Source of the DNA: a virus
DNA: 64,000 nucleotides
IMG/VR virus record: IMGVR_UViG_3300037141_000279
Span: 32,296-96,295 of that record
Direction: 5' to 3' (one strand)
In this document: in pieces, positions 17,894 through 25,268 of the stretch
Layout of the letters: every line of letters begins with the position of its first letter
Numbering within the stretch: the first letter of the stretch is position 1
Program-made: the position numbers and the translations under genes
The notes under the pieces: generated by a model
Databases searched by the model: none
Seen by the model: the letters and a program-made list of their open reading frames with translations, nothing else
What the model was told of the DNA's origin: nothing

Positions 17894-17997
17894 CGGCTGT
17901 TCCAATTCTCGCGCACAAACGACACCACCCAGACTGCGACGCCAACCATCAGAATTGAGAACCCGATCTTCATAATCAAATCACCAGTCGTTTCCAT
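17890..17997 (-). CDS. 35-residue one-segment membrane peptide
   Basis: ATG 17997 has a strong ribosome binding site (GGGAGGAAAT). Product METTGDLIMKIGFSILMVGV then AVWVVSFVRENWNSR: one hydrophobic helix of about 20 residues and a short polar tail. Its stop overlaps the next start. It lies about 650 bp upstream of the endolysin, so a holin-like role is possible but unproven. Confidence 0.6.
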   Translation of the reverse strand: METTGDLIMKIGFSILMVGVAVWVVSFVRENWNSR

Positions 17998-18012
17998 ATT
18001 TCCTCCCGTCGA

Positions 18013-18375
18013 TTATTCCTGAGACGACATTTCCTGTTCCATTGCTGCCGTTCGACCTTGATTGCGAGCATGTTGAACCATCGTCTTCCCTGCTTCGGCA
18101 TCCACACCATGCATCGCACGATATCCTGCGAACGTGAACACAAAGCGCGCCGTGCGCCCTTGGGGAGCCAGTTCAACGTATTTGAATTCCCACCAGGGAT
18201 AAAGTTCATCCAGGCGCGTGGCCGTCTGCATTAGGATATCATCGATGCCGTCGGGGTTGAACCCCTGCTTTGGTCCCGCGTGCTGAACGAAAGTTTTCGT
18301 TGGAAAGATCGCATCGGGATACACGATCTTGACCGTCACCTTGCGGAACAATCGGTTCCCAGCTTTATCTTTCAT
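18013..18375 (-). CDS. 120-residue hypothetical protein
   Basis: The start is taken at ATG 18375, which overlaps the stop of the Cys-rich gene upstream. Begins MKDKAGNRLFRKVTVKIVYP and contains LDELYPWWEFKYVELAPQG and ARFVFTFAGYRAMHG. Mixed alpha/beta and basic, ending in a helical Gln/Glu-rich tail (NQGRTAAMEQEMSSQE). No known domain recognised. Confidence 0.6.
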   Translation of the reverse strand: MKDKAGNRLFRKVTVKIVYPDAIFPTKTFVQHAGPKQGFNPDGIDDILMQTATRLDELYPWWEFKYVELAPQGRTARFVFTFAGYRAMHGVDAEAGKTMVQHARNQGRTAAMEQEMSSQE

Positions 18376-18604
18376 CATTGAAAACATCCTCCACTGTTTG
18401 GATGATGATGGTCTCATCCTGTATCTGGGCGATCTGTTCAAACGTCACTTCACCTGATGGGTACCGCTGGCAGAACACACAATCTTCTGCCCGAGCCTTG
18501 CCGTGCTGGCATGGGTCGCACTCGCAGTGATCGCACATACACGCGTCGCAGGTGATGCAGACGCCTACAATGTGTCGGCAGAAATCGCAGTCAGGGTCTC
18601 TCAT
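18365..18604 (-). CDS. 79-residue Cys-rich zinc-binding protein
   Basis: From ATG 18604: MRDPDCDFCRHIVGVCITCDACMCDHCECDPC in short pieces, then HGKARAEDCVFCQRY. Eleven cysteines in the first half, mostly CxxC pairs, indicate two or more zinc or metal sites. The C-terminus is acidic and hydrophobic (VTFEQIAQIQDETIIIQTV). It shares its 3' end with the next gene. Function unknown. Confidence 0.6.
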   Translation of the reverse strand: MRDPDCDFCRHIVGVCITCDACMCDHCECDPCQHGKARAEDCVFCQRYPSGEVTFEQIAQIQDETIIIQTVEDVFNDER

Positions 18605-18605
18605 G

Positions 18606-18818
18606 TTAAACCTTTTCGGCCAGAGCAGCACCCAACTTCACTTGCAGGGCGTCATACTGCGCCAACAGAAAACGCTGGTCGCCTGGGGTGACGGCGAGGT
18701 TCGCGCCGAGGTTCCCACGGATCGCCTTGAAAATTTCTTCCAGCGTGCGTGTCTCTTTTACTACACGCTGGCTGTTCTTGACCGCGCGGGCTGCCTGTTC
18801 GCTAACTGAGTGAGCCAT
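18606..18818 (-). CDS. 70-residue helical protein
   Basis: ATG 18818 with AGGAG 9 bp upstream; begins MAHSVSEQAARAVKNSQR. Predicted all-helical (ETRTLEEIFKAIRGNLGANL, RFLLAQYDALQVKLGAALAEKV). It is the first gene after the promoter at 18899-18927 and leads a run of small genes that continues to the endolysin. Function unknown. Confidence 0.6.
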   Translation of the reverse strand: MAHSVSEQAARAVKNSQRVVKETRTLEEIFKAIRGNLGANLAVTPGDQRFLLAQYDALQVKLGAALAEKV

Positions 18819-18898
18819 ATATTCTCCTAGCAGATTGAATTTTAAGGAAGCGACGGATTGTCTGCTCACAACCCGTCGCCATATCGCTGTCAGATTGC

Positions 18899-18927
18899 AT
18901 CTTGCCAGAATCTCAACCCAATGTCAA
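18899..18927 (-). promoter_or_regulatory. sigma70-type promoter with palindrome upstream
   Basis: Minus strand TTGACA (18922-18927), 17 bp, CAAGAT (18899-18904). An A-rich UP-like tract and the 22-bp palindrome (copy A) lie just upstream. It is highly similar to the promoter at 20726: both read CTTGACATTGRGTTGA after the A-tract, so the two are duplicated control regions. Confidence 0.65.
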
Positions 18928-18938
18928 GTCTTTTCTTT

Positions 18939-18960
18939 GGGAATTATATAGTTGACTACC
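18939..18960. repeat. 22-bp imperfect palindrome, copy A
   Basis: Plus strand begins GGGAATTATATAGTTGAC and ends TACC. It overlaps the stop of the gene at 18956 and stands directly upstream of the TTGACA promoter at 18922. Together with copy B it flanks one gene in inverted orientation. Candidate operator or early control element. Confidence 0.6.
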
Positions 18961-19315
18961 TTGATCCAACGTTCCGCAACGCAACCAAGGATATTTCTCT
19001 AAGGGACTCCCCTGCATTGTGTTCGCAAAAATTGTGGCGACTCACAATCCATTCGGCCCACTCTTCTACAGAGGGGTTTCCAACCAAAGTCTTCCGTAAC
19101 TCATCGGTCGGCATTCCATCAATCAGATAACGAACCATTTCTTCGGCTTGCGTAGCGTCGAACAAATTAGTCCCTACGGGTTCGTGCTTCATCGGATAAG
19201 CCGTATGCTCGTTGAAGTTTGGTTTGAAGCTAATTCCTGCATCGGGGTTGAAGTTTTCAGGTAGCCTCCATTCAAGGAAACGATCTACCATGTACTTAAT
19301 TTGTTCATCGTTCAT
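18956..19315 (-). CDS. conserved phage hypothetical protein (MNDEQIKYMVDRF type)
   Basis: 119 residues; ATG 19315 chosen because AAAGGAG lies 9 bp upstream. Begins MNDEQIKYMVDRFLEWRLP and contains TNLFDATQAEEMVRYLIDGMP. I recall proteins with this opening in phages and prophages of alphaproteobacteria, without known function. The gene is boxed by palindrome copies A and B in inverted orientation. Confidence 0.7.
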   Translation of the reverse strand: MNDEQIKYMVDRFLEWRLPENFNPDAGISFKPNFNEHTAYPMKHEPVGTNLFDATQAEEMVRYLIDGMPTDELRKTLVGNPSVEEWAEWIVSRHNFCEHNAGESLREISLVALRNVGSR

Positions 19316-19341
19316 CTGGCATATCTCCTTTATTTTCATGT

Positions 19342-19363
19342 GGGAGTTATCTATATAATTCCC
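19342..19363. repeat. 22-bp imperfect palindrome, copy B
   Basis: Plus strand GGGAGTTATCTATATAATTCCC read in two parts (GGGAGTTATCTATA, TAATTCCC); it is the inverted counterpart of copy A. It lies between the stop of the Fn3 gene (19371) and the ribosome binding site of the gene starting at 19315. Confidence 0.6.
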
Positions 19364-19370
19364 TTTTCTT

Positions 19371-19706
19371 TTATGGTGTTGGAATAATCGCAGAGACTTC
19401 ATTCGAAAATGCAGACTCTGCCGTGCTGTTTACGGCAGTCACTACGTAGAAGTAAGTCACCCCTGCGATATCATTTTTGTCTGCAAATGAAGTCGCAGTC
19501 GATGAGCCGATCTTGGTGTATGGGCCGCCGTGGGTTCCCGAAACATACACGTTGTAGGAGGTGGCACCTGTCGATGCAGTCCAGGTAAGCGTGACCACAT
19601 GACCCACCACCACCACATAGGTTTTTGATGCTTTATCCTGTGCCCTCGCGCCGACAGCCGAAGCCATCAGCGCGAGAGCCAGGACGAATGTGCGAAGCCA
19701 CTTCAC
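19371..19706 (-). CDS. secreted fibronectin type III domain protein
   Basis: 111 residues, GTG 19706 overlapping the previous stop (GTGA). The N-terminus is a Sec signal peptide (MKWLRTFVLALALMASAVGA, cleavage after ARA), then DKASK and one Fn3-like domain: VTLTWTASTGATSYNVYVS, GPYTKIGSS, YFYVVTAVNSTAESAFSN. It would be exported to the periplasm or outside. It is the third gene of a coupled operon of secreted Ig-like proteins. Its role in infection is unknown; superinfection exclusion or host-surface change is a guess. Confidence 0.7.
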   Translation of the reverse strand: MKWLRTFVLALALMASAVGARAQDKASKTYVVVVGHVVTLTWTASTGATSYNVYVSGTHGGPYTKIGSSTATSFADKNDIAGVTYFYVVTAVNSTAESAFSNEVSAIIPTP

Positions 19707-20371
19707 GAACGATTGCCTCTCACGAAGAGAGAAGCAACTTCAATTCGTGCCTTGATTTCCATCTTGACGATGTTTGTCGCAGAATCAGTGACTGTAATCG
19801 TAAACGTGAACGACCCCGCCGCCGCTGGTGTACCAGAGATCACACCTGTGGAAGACAACGTGAGGCCTGTCGGCAACGATCCGGTAGTGACTGCGAACGT
19901 ATATGGAGTCACACCGCCTGTGGCAACAAGGCTTGTCGTGTAGTTCACGCCAATATTAGCCGCGGGCAGAGATGAAGTTGAAACGGAAAGCGTTGGAATC
20001 ACAGTCACAGTGTACGCCTGTGAAGCAGCGACCGTAGGCGTTTCTGCGTCTGCAACGTGAATTGTGAATGTGCCGGAACCTGCAGTCGTCGGTGTACCTG
20101 AAATCACACCAGTGCTTGCCGCAAGCGTGAGTCCCGCAGGAAGGGTGCCTGCCGCCACAGAAAACGTATAAGGTGCAAGTCCACCAGCGGCGCTGACTGT
20201 AGTTTGATAAACAAGACCAACCATCCCACCAGGAATACTTGTCGGTGTGATTACCACCGCACCTGCGTTGACGGTCAGCGTGAGTGATTTGGTTGCTTTA
20301 TCCTGAGCCCGAGACAGCCCAGGAAGAAACAACATGAACACCAATGCAAAAAGAATCTTACGAATTCTCAT
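19703..20371 (-). CDS. secreted protein with two putative-Ig (He_PIG) domains
   Basis: 222 residues, ATG 20371 overlapping the previous gene by 14 bp. Sec signal peptide (MRIRKILFALVFMLFLPGLS, cleavage after RAQ), then DKATK and two He_PIG-like repeats, each with the hallmark order APYTFSVAAGTLPAGLTL...GVISGTPTTAGSGTFTI and TPYTFAVTTGSLPTGLTL...GVISGTPAAAGSFTFTI. The DKA(S/T)K word after the signal is shared with the Fn3 protein, so the two share ancestry. These domains usually mediate surface binding. Confidence 0.75.
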   Translation of the reverse strand: MRIRKILFALVFMLFLPGLSRAQDKATKSLTLTVNAGAVVITPTSIPGGMVGLVYQTTVSAAGGLAPYTFSVAAGTLPAGLTLAASTGVISGTPTTAGSGTFTIHVADAETPTVAASQAYTVTVIPTLSVSTSSLPAANIGVNYTTSLVATGGVTPYTFAVTTGSLPTGLTLSSTGVISGTPAAAGSFTFTITVTDSATNIVKMEIKARIEVASLFVRGNRS

Positions 20372-20705
20372 CTGTCTTTCCTCCTATTTGAATGTCAGCC
20401 GAGGACGCAGCCGAGTCGATTACTTGAATTGTAAAACTAAACGAGCCCGAACTACTTGGAATGCCTGAGACCACACCAGAAGAACTCAAGGTGAGACCAG
20501 CCGGAAGACCTCCAATCACAACACTCCATATGTATGGTGCCGTCCCTCCAGTCGCCGTGAATTGTTGAGCGTACACCTCTCCAACTGTTGCGGCTGGAAG
20601 ATTAACAGTGATCGTCAACACTGGCGGGGGTGGCGCAGGCGTTGGTGACGTACACCCCGCCAGCATCACCACAAACAACAGAGCCAACAGATAAACAAAT
20701 CGCAT
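20358..20705 (-). CDS. putative-Ig domain lipoprotein
   Basis: 115 residues, ATG 20705 with GGGAG upstream. Lipoprotein signal peptide with lipobox (MRFVYLLALLFVVMLAGC), a Pro-rich linker (SPTPAPPPP) and one He_PIG-like domain (APYIWSVVIGGLPAGLTLSS, GVVSGIPSSSGSFSFTI). The mature protein would be lipid-anchored in the host envelope. First gene of the secreted operon, driven by the promoter at 20726-20754. Anchored phage lipoproteins often block superinfection, but no such evidence exists here. Confidence 0.75.
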   Translation of the reverse strand: MRFVYLLALLFVVMLAGCTSPTPAPPPPVLTITVNLPAATVGEVYAQQFTATGGTAPYIWSVVIGGLPAGLTLSSSGVVSGIPSSSGSFSFTIQVIDSAASSADIQIGGKTDENS

Positions 20706-20725
20706 TGATATCTCCCTCGCCCAAC

Positions 20726-20754
20726 ACTCTAATCTGCGTTCAACTCAATGTCAA
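20726..20754 (-). promoter_or_regulatory. sigma70-type promoter of the secreted-protein operon
   Basis: Minus strand TTGACA (20749-20754), 17 bp, TAGAGT (20726-20731), then GGGAG and ATG 20705. An A8 tract and palindrome copy C lie directly upstream. Near-duplicate of the promoter at 18899. Confidence 0.7.
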
Positions 20755-20767
20755 GGATTTTTTTTGG

Positions 20768-20789
20768 GAATTATATAGTTAACTCCCTC
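20768..20789. repeat. 22-bp imperfect palindrome, copy C
   Basis: Plus strand GGGAATTATATAG then TTAACTCCC. It is an exact inverted copy of copy D. Stem potential: GGGAGTTA pairs with TAATTCCC (one G.T) around a 6-base loop. It sits 5 bp after the stop of the gene at 20794 and upstream of the TTGACA promoter. Confidence 0.65.
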
Positions 20790-20793
20790 GCTC

Positions 20794-21195
20794 TTAGGCC
20801 AGCGTGAAGTCAACATAGTATTCTTTGCCTTGCTCGAATTGAGCTAAAGCTGCGTCGTTGAGTACATTTAAGTTGAGGTTTCCGCCCGGAGTAGATGCGA
20901 AGAATTTCTTATTCTCCTCGCTGCCGGAGTAAACCGGATACAAGTACACTGTTTTGTTCTTTTCATCCTTGAAACTGCATACCATTTTTGCTCGAACTGA
21001 CATTTGGTGCTCCTTTTGCAAGGCCATTCGTGCGGCCTCGACAAGCTTAACGAGCGCATCAGAACGCTCCCTAATCTCTTCTGCTGTGGGATCATCATGG
21101 CGAGGCCCGAGACGAATATGCTCGATGCAATCACAACGCCTGTCTATAACCTGACCGTCGCCAACCCATTTATTTTCATCATTGAGGACTTTCAT
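20794..21195 (-). CDS. conserved phage hypothetical protein
   Basis: 133 residues, ATG 21195 with AAGGAG 8 bp upstream. The N-terminal half is helical (EEIRERSDALVKLVEAARMAL). The C-terminal half, from about MSVRAKMVCSF onward, has VYLYPVYSGSEENKKFF, a Gly-rich strand pair and EQGKEYYVDFTLA, a pattern I recall from many phage hypothetical proteins. It is boxed by palindrome copies C and D. Function unknown. Confidence 0.7.
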   Translation of the reverse strand: MKVLNDENKWVGDGQVIDRRCDCIEHIRLGPRHDDPTAEEIRERSDALVKLVEAARMALQKEHQMSVRAKMVCSFKDEKNKTVYLYPVYSGSEENKKFFASTPGGNLNLNVLNDAALAQFEQGKEYYVDFTLA

Positions 21196-21208
21196 CGCTT
21201 CTCCTTAA

Positions 21209-21230
21209 GGGAGTTAACTATATAATTCCC
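21209..21230. repeat. 22-bp imperfect palindrome, copy D
   Basis: Plus strand GGGAGTTAACTATA then TAATTCCC, followed by T9. It is the exact reverse complement of copy C. It lies between the ribosome binding site of the 133-residue gene and the upstream HNH gene. On the plus strand, hairpin plus T9 would also work as a terminator. Confidence 0.65.
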
Positions 21231-21633
21231 TTTTTTTTTCATATTTCTCAAACCAGAACACTATCGGAATTTTTACCTCAACAACCAAACCAAATCTCTC
21301 TGCGTGCCGAAAAGCAGAATAGTTTCGCCGACATACGTCTACCCGCCTCTGCATCTGCTGTCGCCATGATTCAAGCGGAGATGCATGTTTGTCTATATTG
21401 CACGCTCGACAAGATGGAAAGAGATTGTCTAACCTATCGTTCTCTGGTCGCTCGAAGCCCGCCACCGAGCCAGGATGTCTCAAAAGCCATTCCGCAGTCT
21501 TCCACCACTCCCGATGGACAGGATCAACATGGTCTGCGTGCCACCCTTTTTCGGGAAGTTCACAACCACAATATGCACACTTCCCTCCAAACTTCAAACG
21601 TAAAACAGAGCGTTGTGTTTTATTTAATGTCAT
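21214..21633 (-). CDS. HNH endonuclease
   Basis: 139 residues from ATG 21633, which overlaps the stop of the upstream HNH gene (ATGA). HNH/zinc core: KFGGKCAYCGCELP, WHADHVDPVHR, NLFPSCRACNIDKH, with two CxxC pairs and the DH catalytic pair. The C-terminus is basic then hydrophobic (VEVKIPIVFWFEKYEKKREL). First listed of three tandem nuclease genes between 21.2 and 22.4 kb. Likely a homing endonuclease. Confidence 0.85.
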   Translation of the reverse strand: MTLNKTQRSVLRLKFGGKCAYCGCELPEKGWHADHVDPVHREWWKTAEWLLRHPGSVAGFERPENDRLDNLFPSCRACNIDKHASPLESWRQQMQRRVDVCRRNYSAFRHAERFGLVVEVKIPIVFWFEKYEKKRELYS

Positions 21634-21974
21634 TTCTTTTTTGACCAATGTGGCGTGCGGTCACTGTGCGCATCCTGGTGGCACTTCGGGCAGATGAAGA
21701 CCGAATTATCCAGCGAGATTTCGCCACCCTTGCCGCGGTGCTTCTGTTCGTGCATGTGTCCTGACTTTTCAGTCACTGGCGTGGCGCACAACTCACATTC
21801 ACCTTTACATCGGAGCCAAAGTTGATGCCTTATATCTGCGACGACAGGCGCATAAAACGCTTGGGTGATATCCTTGCCTGATGCTTGTGCGAATGCCTGT
21901 GCTGATTTTCGATTTTTGAAAATACGAATCGCATGCTCTGTTTTGTTTATCTCTATCCAAACAAGTTTTCTCAT
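21630..21974 (-). CDS. HNH endonuclease
   Basis: 114 residues, ATG 21974 coupled to the upstream stop (ATGA). N-terminal half resembles a small binding domain (IEINKTEHAIRIFKNRKSAQ). HNH core: KGECELCATPV, GHMHEQKHRGKGG, NSVFICPKCHQDAH, with CxxC pairs and His residues typical of this nuclease fold. Middle gene of the nuclease trio. Probably mobile. Confidence 0.82.
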   Translation of the reverse strand: MRKLVWIEINKTEHAIRIFKNRKSAQAFAQASGKDITQAFYAPVVADIRHQLWLRCKGECELCATPVTEKSGHMHEQKHRGKGGEISLDNSVFICPKCHQDAHSDRTPHWSKKK

Positions 21975-22420
21975 TTATATTTCTCCAAATAATCGGCGCA
22001 GGCACGCAAACGCTCCACTGATTCTTTGGCGTTTCCAATGGTAAAATTGCACGGATGGCATAAAATTCCACGAATCTGCTTCGTGGTGTGGTTGTGGTCC
22101 ACACACCAAGGGTTAATCATTTTGCGTTTTTTAGGATAATACCCAACTTTAGAACTTCTGCATGATGCGCACTTACGCCCCTGCTTTTCAAACTTGATTG
22201 CTTTTTCTTCTGCTGTGATGCCGTAGGTTCTTTTTACTCTGGACCTGCTTGCAGTTAACGCGTGCTGTTTCTTATGACTTCGTCCCCACAATTTAGAACG
22301 AAGCCGACCGCAAGAAAGACAGTACGAATCAACTTTTCCTTTTCGTGTGATTTGACGAGGCTTCCGATGACATCTGCAACAGAGGCCTTTCGGCTTTACC
22401 CATGTCTTATTCTTCTGCAC
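21971..22420 (-). CDS. endonuclease VII-like homing endonuclease
   Basis: 149 residues; start GTG 22420 lies inside the 3' end of the previous gene. N-terminal zinc pair (GLCCRCHRKP, YCLSCGRLR), then the endonuclease VII core: GRKCASCRSS, WCVDHNHTTKQIRG, LCHPCNFTIGNAKES. The DHxHxTxxxRGxLCxxCN pattern is diagnostic of the family first known from T4 gp49. In this setting a free-standing homing enzyme is more likely than a packaging resolvase, but both are possible. Confidence 0.85.
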   Translation of the reverse strand: MQKNKTWVKPKGLCCRCHRKPRQITRKGKVDSYCLSCGRLRSKLWGRSHKKQHALTASRSRVKRTYGITAEEKAIKFEKQGRKCASCRSSKVGYYPKKRKMINPWCVDHNHTTKQIRGILCHPCNFTIGNAKESVERLRACADYLEKYK

Positions 22421-23033
22421 TATGCGCCCCCAAAAACTCCATAGCCCATTTTAGCACAACATCCTTCCTTTGCATAGACGCAGAAATAGTTTTTTTCGTC
22501 GCGGGCTCGCAGTGTTCAGCCGCTTTGATTGCATCTTCAATCGTCGCGCGGTCTTCAGGCGAGACGTAGAAAGAAAAATCTAAGTCCATCCAATCCCCCG
22601 ACTCTTCAGGCATTTTGAGGGTAGTAGCTATCAGTTTGTGAAGGTCTTTAACTGTGATTTTTGAGTCAAGAGCCGCCTCAAATAGCGTTTGAGGTAAAAC
22701 GATGGCATAGTCCTTGGCTTGCCTCAACTTCATCGCCTTTGATATACCCATAACCTCTAATTGGGCGAGAGTAAACGTGTCACTTAAATCCCTAACTGTC
22801 AAGAAGTACCGATGAAGGACTGCCGCTGATTTCTTCGACACCATCGCAACCTCCCGCAGATAGTCGCGAAAGGTATCATGGTTGATTCGCCAATATTGCA
22901 TCTCGGAAACCTCAAGCAGCAACCACCCCAAAGTTGCGTACCCACGCTCGCACTCATCTTCAGCTTCTGAGAGACCACACGCTTGGTTATTCACACGACC
23001 CAAGACGTACTCACCTGTTCTTGGTTCTTCCAT
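22407..23033 (-). CDS. hypothetical phage protein, helical
   Basis: 208 residues from ATG 23033; GGAG lies just upstream and the start is 2 bp from the reductase stop. Begins MEEPRTGEYVLGRVNNQACG. The body is helical with a possible winged or HTH-like centre (TLAQLEVMGISKAMKLRQA, DLHKLIATTLKMP) and an aromatic-rich segment (YWRINHDTFRDYLRE). Possible DNA-binding regulator; not recognised. Confidence 0.6.
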   Translation of the reverse strand: MEEPRTGEYVLGRVNNQACGLSEAEDECERGYATLGWLLLEVSEMQYWRINHDTFRDYLREVAMVSKKSAAVLHRYFLTVRDLSDTFTLAQLEVMGISKAMKLRQAKDYAIVLPQTLFEAALDSKITVKDLHKLIATTLKMPEESGDWMDLDFSFYVSPEDRATIEDAIKAAEHCEPATKKTISASMQRKDVVLKWAMEFLGAHSAEE

Positions 23034-23034
23034 A

Positions 23035-24690
23035 TTAGGCTCCACACTCCCCACCTTTTGAAAGTTCACAGGCGTTACCTGCCTCTTCAAATACCTCACC
23101 CACATGTTTCAACGCTTCTGACAGCGGAGCGGCGTTCAGCGGCTGCCCGTCCCGAGCCCCGTCTGGGTACACAGTGATGCCGCGCATCTTCGGAAGATAT
23201 TTCAAAAGCATCTTACCGAACGACTGCACGGTGTTTTCGTTGTTCAGCTTAGAACCCCAAGCGGGCAGATTTATTGTGCTGGATATTGAATGATCAACAT
23301 ATTGCTGAACCCACGCCTGAAATGCTGTGCGGCGTTCCACATCTTCAGCTAAGGAATAGGCATCTTCAATCAAGTCCAGGGACACACCAGAGTCTAGCAG
23401 TCGTTTCGCAGTCGGGTCAACCACAAACTGATATTGCCAATTTGACCCCTTCAGATATCGCCGTTTGTATGCGGCGCAGAAAATCGGTTCAATTCCAGTT
23501 GTGGTTTCCGCGATGATGCCGATAGTCCCGACAGGAGCAATCGCGCGGGTCTTGACGGGTTGAGACAAATCCCATTTGTCCGCGTACGGTTTCACCAGCA
23601 CGCCCGACTGCGCGTAGACCTGCAGATATTTCTCCAACTCTTCGTCTGCGCCGTACCTCTTACCGTGTACCAGCAACCATTCGTGAATCCCCATCAGGCC
23701 GAGACCCAGGCGGCGGTTCTTGCTGCGGACTTGGTCAACTTTCGGAAATGGGACATTTGAATAAACCGTACCTGCGAGCAGGAATGCCGCACCCAGTTCG
23801 GTCACTTCTTGCATTTCACCCAACGATTCAATACGGGCTAGATTGATGGAGCCCAAGTTACACACGTCGTTGTCATCCGCCGATGTGACTTCCGTGCATG
23901 CGTTGCGGAGTGTTTCCTTGGAGTTCTTGCCGCAGTCAATTGAAAACCCAGGCTCCCCTGTCTGCAGCATGTGTCGTAAGGCGGACCAATACACCATCTG
24001 AGCCAGAGAGTGTTTTGTGTGTTTCTCGTCGAAATATGCTTCAAAAAATTCATCATTGATTTGAACGCTGATGTTCGTCCCGTCCATCGTCGCTGGGAAG
24101 TTGTAATCTTTCGCTTTCAACGCGCGAACTTCAGGGCTCCAGTTTTTGAGTGTGATGAATTTCATGATGTCGGGATGATCCCAACGAAGCCCCGCCCAAA
24201 TAGCAGAGCGGCGGCTACCACCTTGCATGATGTATCGCCCTGCCTCGTTGACCATCTGCATCAGAGCGAGAGGTCCTGTGGAGAATCCACCTGTTTTCCG
24301 AATCAACCGACCTTCGGCGCGTACCTCACTATAGTCGCTGCCTATTCCACCGCCCGTCATCAAACTGAGTGTAGCCTTCTGCATCAGTTCAGACCAACCC
24401 TCGCGAGAGTCTTCCGCGCGGAACAGGAAGCAATTATTCACTTGGTGGTACAACCGACCTGTCGCCGCCAGATATCGTCCGCCAGGGATAAACTTTCGCC
24501 GAGCAATCAATTGCTGCAATCTCTCGGTGGTTCCTTTTCCAGCATGGACGGCGCGCATCACATGCTTCGGAACACGGTATGCAATGTTATGCCACTGTTC
24601 AGGCATTCCATTTTCTAACGTATGGCTGTACTTCTGCAGCATGATAGTCTCTGCAAACTTACTCAATTCAACCTTCGGTAGTTCAATCAT
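23035..24690 (-). CDS. nrdJ: adenosylcobalamin-dependent (class II) ribonucleotide reductase
   Basis: 551 residues, ATG 24690 overlapping the previous stop (TGATG). Converts ribonucleotides to deoxyribonucleotides for phage DNA synthesis. Visible family features: KFIPGGRYLAATGR, VNNCFLFRAEDSREGW, TGGGIGSDYSEVRAEG, GGSRRSAIWAGLRWDHPDI, the radical-site segment NACTEVTSADDNDVCNLGSIN, the phosphate loop APVGTIGIIAETTTGIEP, and a C-terminal Cys pair (CELSKGGEC) used for re-reduction. Complete for a compact phage-type enzyme. No small radical subunit gene lies nearby, which fits class II. It follows a run of small genes linked by overlapping starts and stops. Confidence 0.95.
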   Translation of the reverse strand: MIELPKVELSKFAETIMLQKYSHTLENGMPEQWHNIAYRVPKHVMRAVHAGKGTTERLQQLIARRKFIPGGRYLAATGRLYHQVNNCFLFRAEDSREGWSELMQKATLSLMTGGGIGSDYSEVRAEGRLIRKTGGFSTGPLALMQMVNEAGRYIMQGGSRRSAIWAGLRWDHPDIMKFITLKNWSPEVRALKAKDYNFPATMDGTNISVQINDEFFEAYFDEKHTKHSLAQMVYWSALRHMLQTGEPGFSIDCGKNSKETLRNACTEVTSADDNDVCNLGSINLARIESLGEMQEVTELGAAFLLAGTVYSNVPFPKVDQVRSKNRRLGLGLMGIHEWLLVHGKRYGADEELEKYLQVYAQSGVLVKPYADKWDLSQPVKTRAIAPVGTIGIIAETTTGIEPIFCAAYKRRYLKGSNWQYQFVVDPTAKRLLDSGVSLDLIEDAYSLAEDVERRTAFQAWVQQYVDHSISSTINLPAWGSKLNNENTVQSFGKMLLKYLPKMRGITVYPDGARDGQPLNAAPLSEALKHVGEVFEEAGNACELSKGGECGA

Positions 24691-24968
24691 CAGTTCACCT
24701 TTGGCCGATAGTTGCTCGGCGCGATACCTGGATTCTTTTTCTTGGTCGGCTTCTCGTCGTCTTTCTCGTCGTCAATGGAAGTGAAGATGGTGCCGACGGT
24801 CTGCCGTTTCGATTGCGCGGCACCTGAGGATGCAGGACGCACACAGGGCCAGCAGGCAGATTGCCACTCCCCCTTCGCGTCTTTCTTGGCGTACCCTGCT
24901 TCTGCTTTTCCGCAGAAGCCACACTTGCCGCGGGCTTCAGGGAACGTGTAGTCTGTCGCCTTCACCAT
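24690..24968 (-). CDS. small zinc-finger protein upstream of the reductase
   Basis: 92 residues; ATG 24968 overlaps the upstream stop (ATGGTGA). Residues 15-45 hold KCGFCGKAEAGY...SACWPCVRP, a four-Cys zinc site. The remainder is low-complexity and charged (DDEKDDEKPTKKKNP). Co-translated with the ribonucleotide reductase. May bind nucleic acid or modulate the reductase; unknown. Confidence 0.65.
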   Translation of the reverse strand: MVKATDYTFPEARGKCGFCGKAEAGYAKKDAKGEWQSACWPCVRPASSGAAQSKRQTVGTIFTSIDDEKDDEKPTKKKNPGIAPSNYRPKVN

Positions 24969-25267
24969 AAAGTTGCCTCCTGTCGTCTCCAGTTCAGGTA
25001 TCCGGCGATGATGTCGCCGTGACAGAATTCAGGACGACACCAACAACCGAGAATCTCATTATCGTCGATTGTGATGTCAGCCATGTGGCGCAATTTCCAC
25101 TGCTCAGGATCATACCAGTACGCGGCGAATTTTGCAATCACTTCCGCGCGCGTGCCGTCTTTCCCGATGTGGAATGGGTTGTGAAATGGTGACGTCGGGA
25201 TGCCGCCATACTCGCGCCCGATGTAAAGGGTGCACGTTAGTTTCGTGTTCAGGGTGATCTTCACCAC
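24962..25267 (-). CDS. DUF4326-domain protein
   Basis: About 101 residues; no ATG fits, and GTG 25267 or 25264, just after the upstream stop, is chosen. The sequence matches the DUF4326 pattern: TLYIGREYGGIP, PFHNPFHIGKDGTRAEVIAKF, then ILGCWCRPEFCHGDIIAGYL, where Cys and His residues cluster (CWCRPEFCHGD). The family is common in phages; biochemical function unknown. It lies in the nucleotide metabolism and replication interval. Confidence 0.75.
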   Translation of the reverse strand: MVKITLNTKLTCTLYIGREYGGIPTSPFHNPFHIGKDGTRAEVIAKFAAYWYDPEQWKLRHMADITIDDNEILGCWCRPEFCHGDIIAGYLNWRRQEATLW

Positions 25268-25268
25268 T

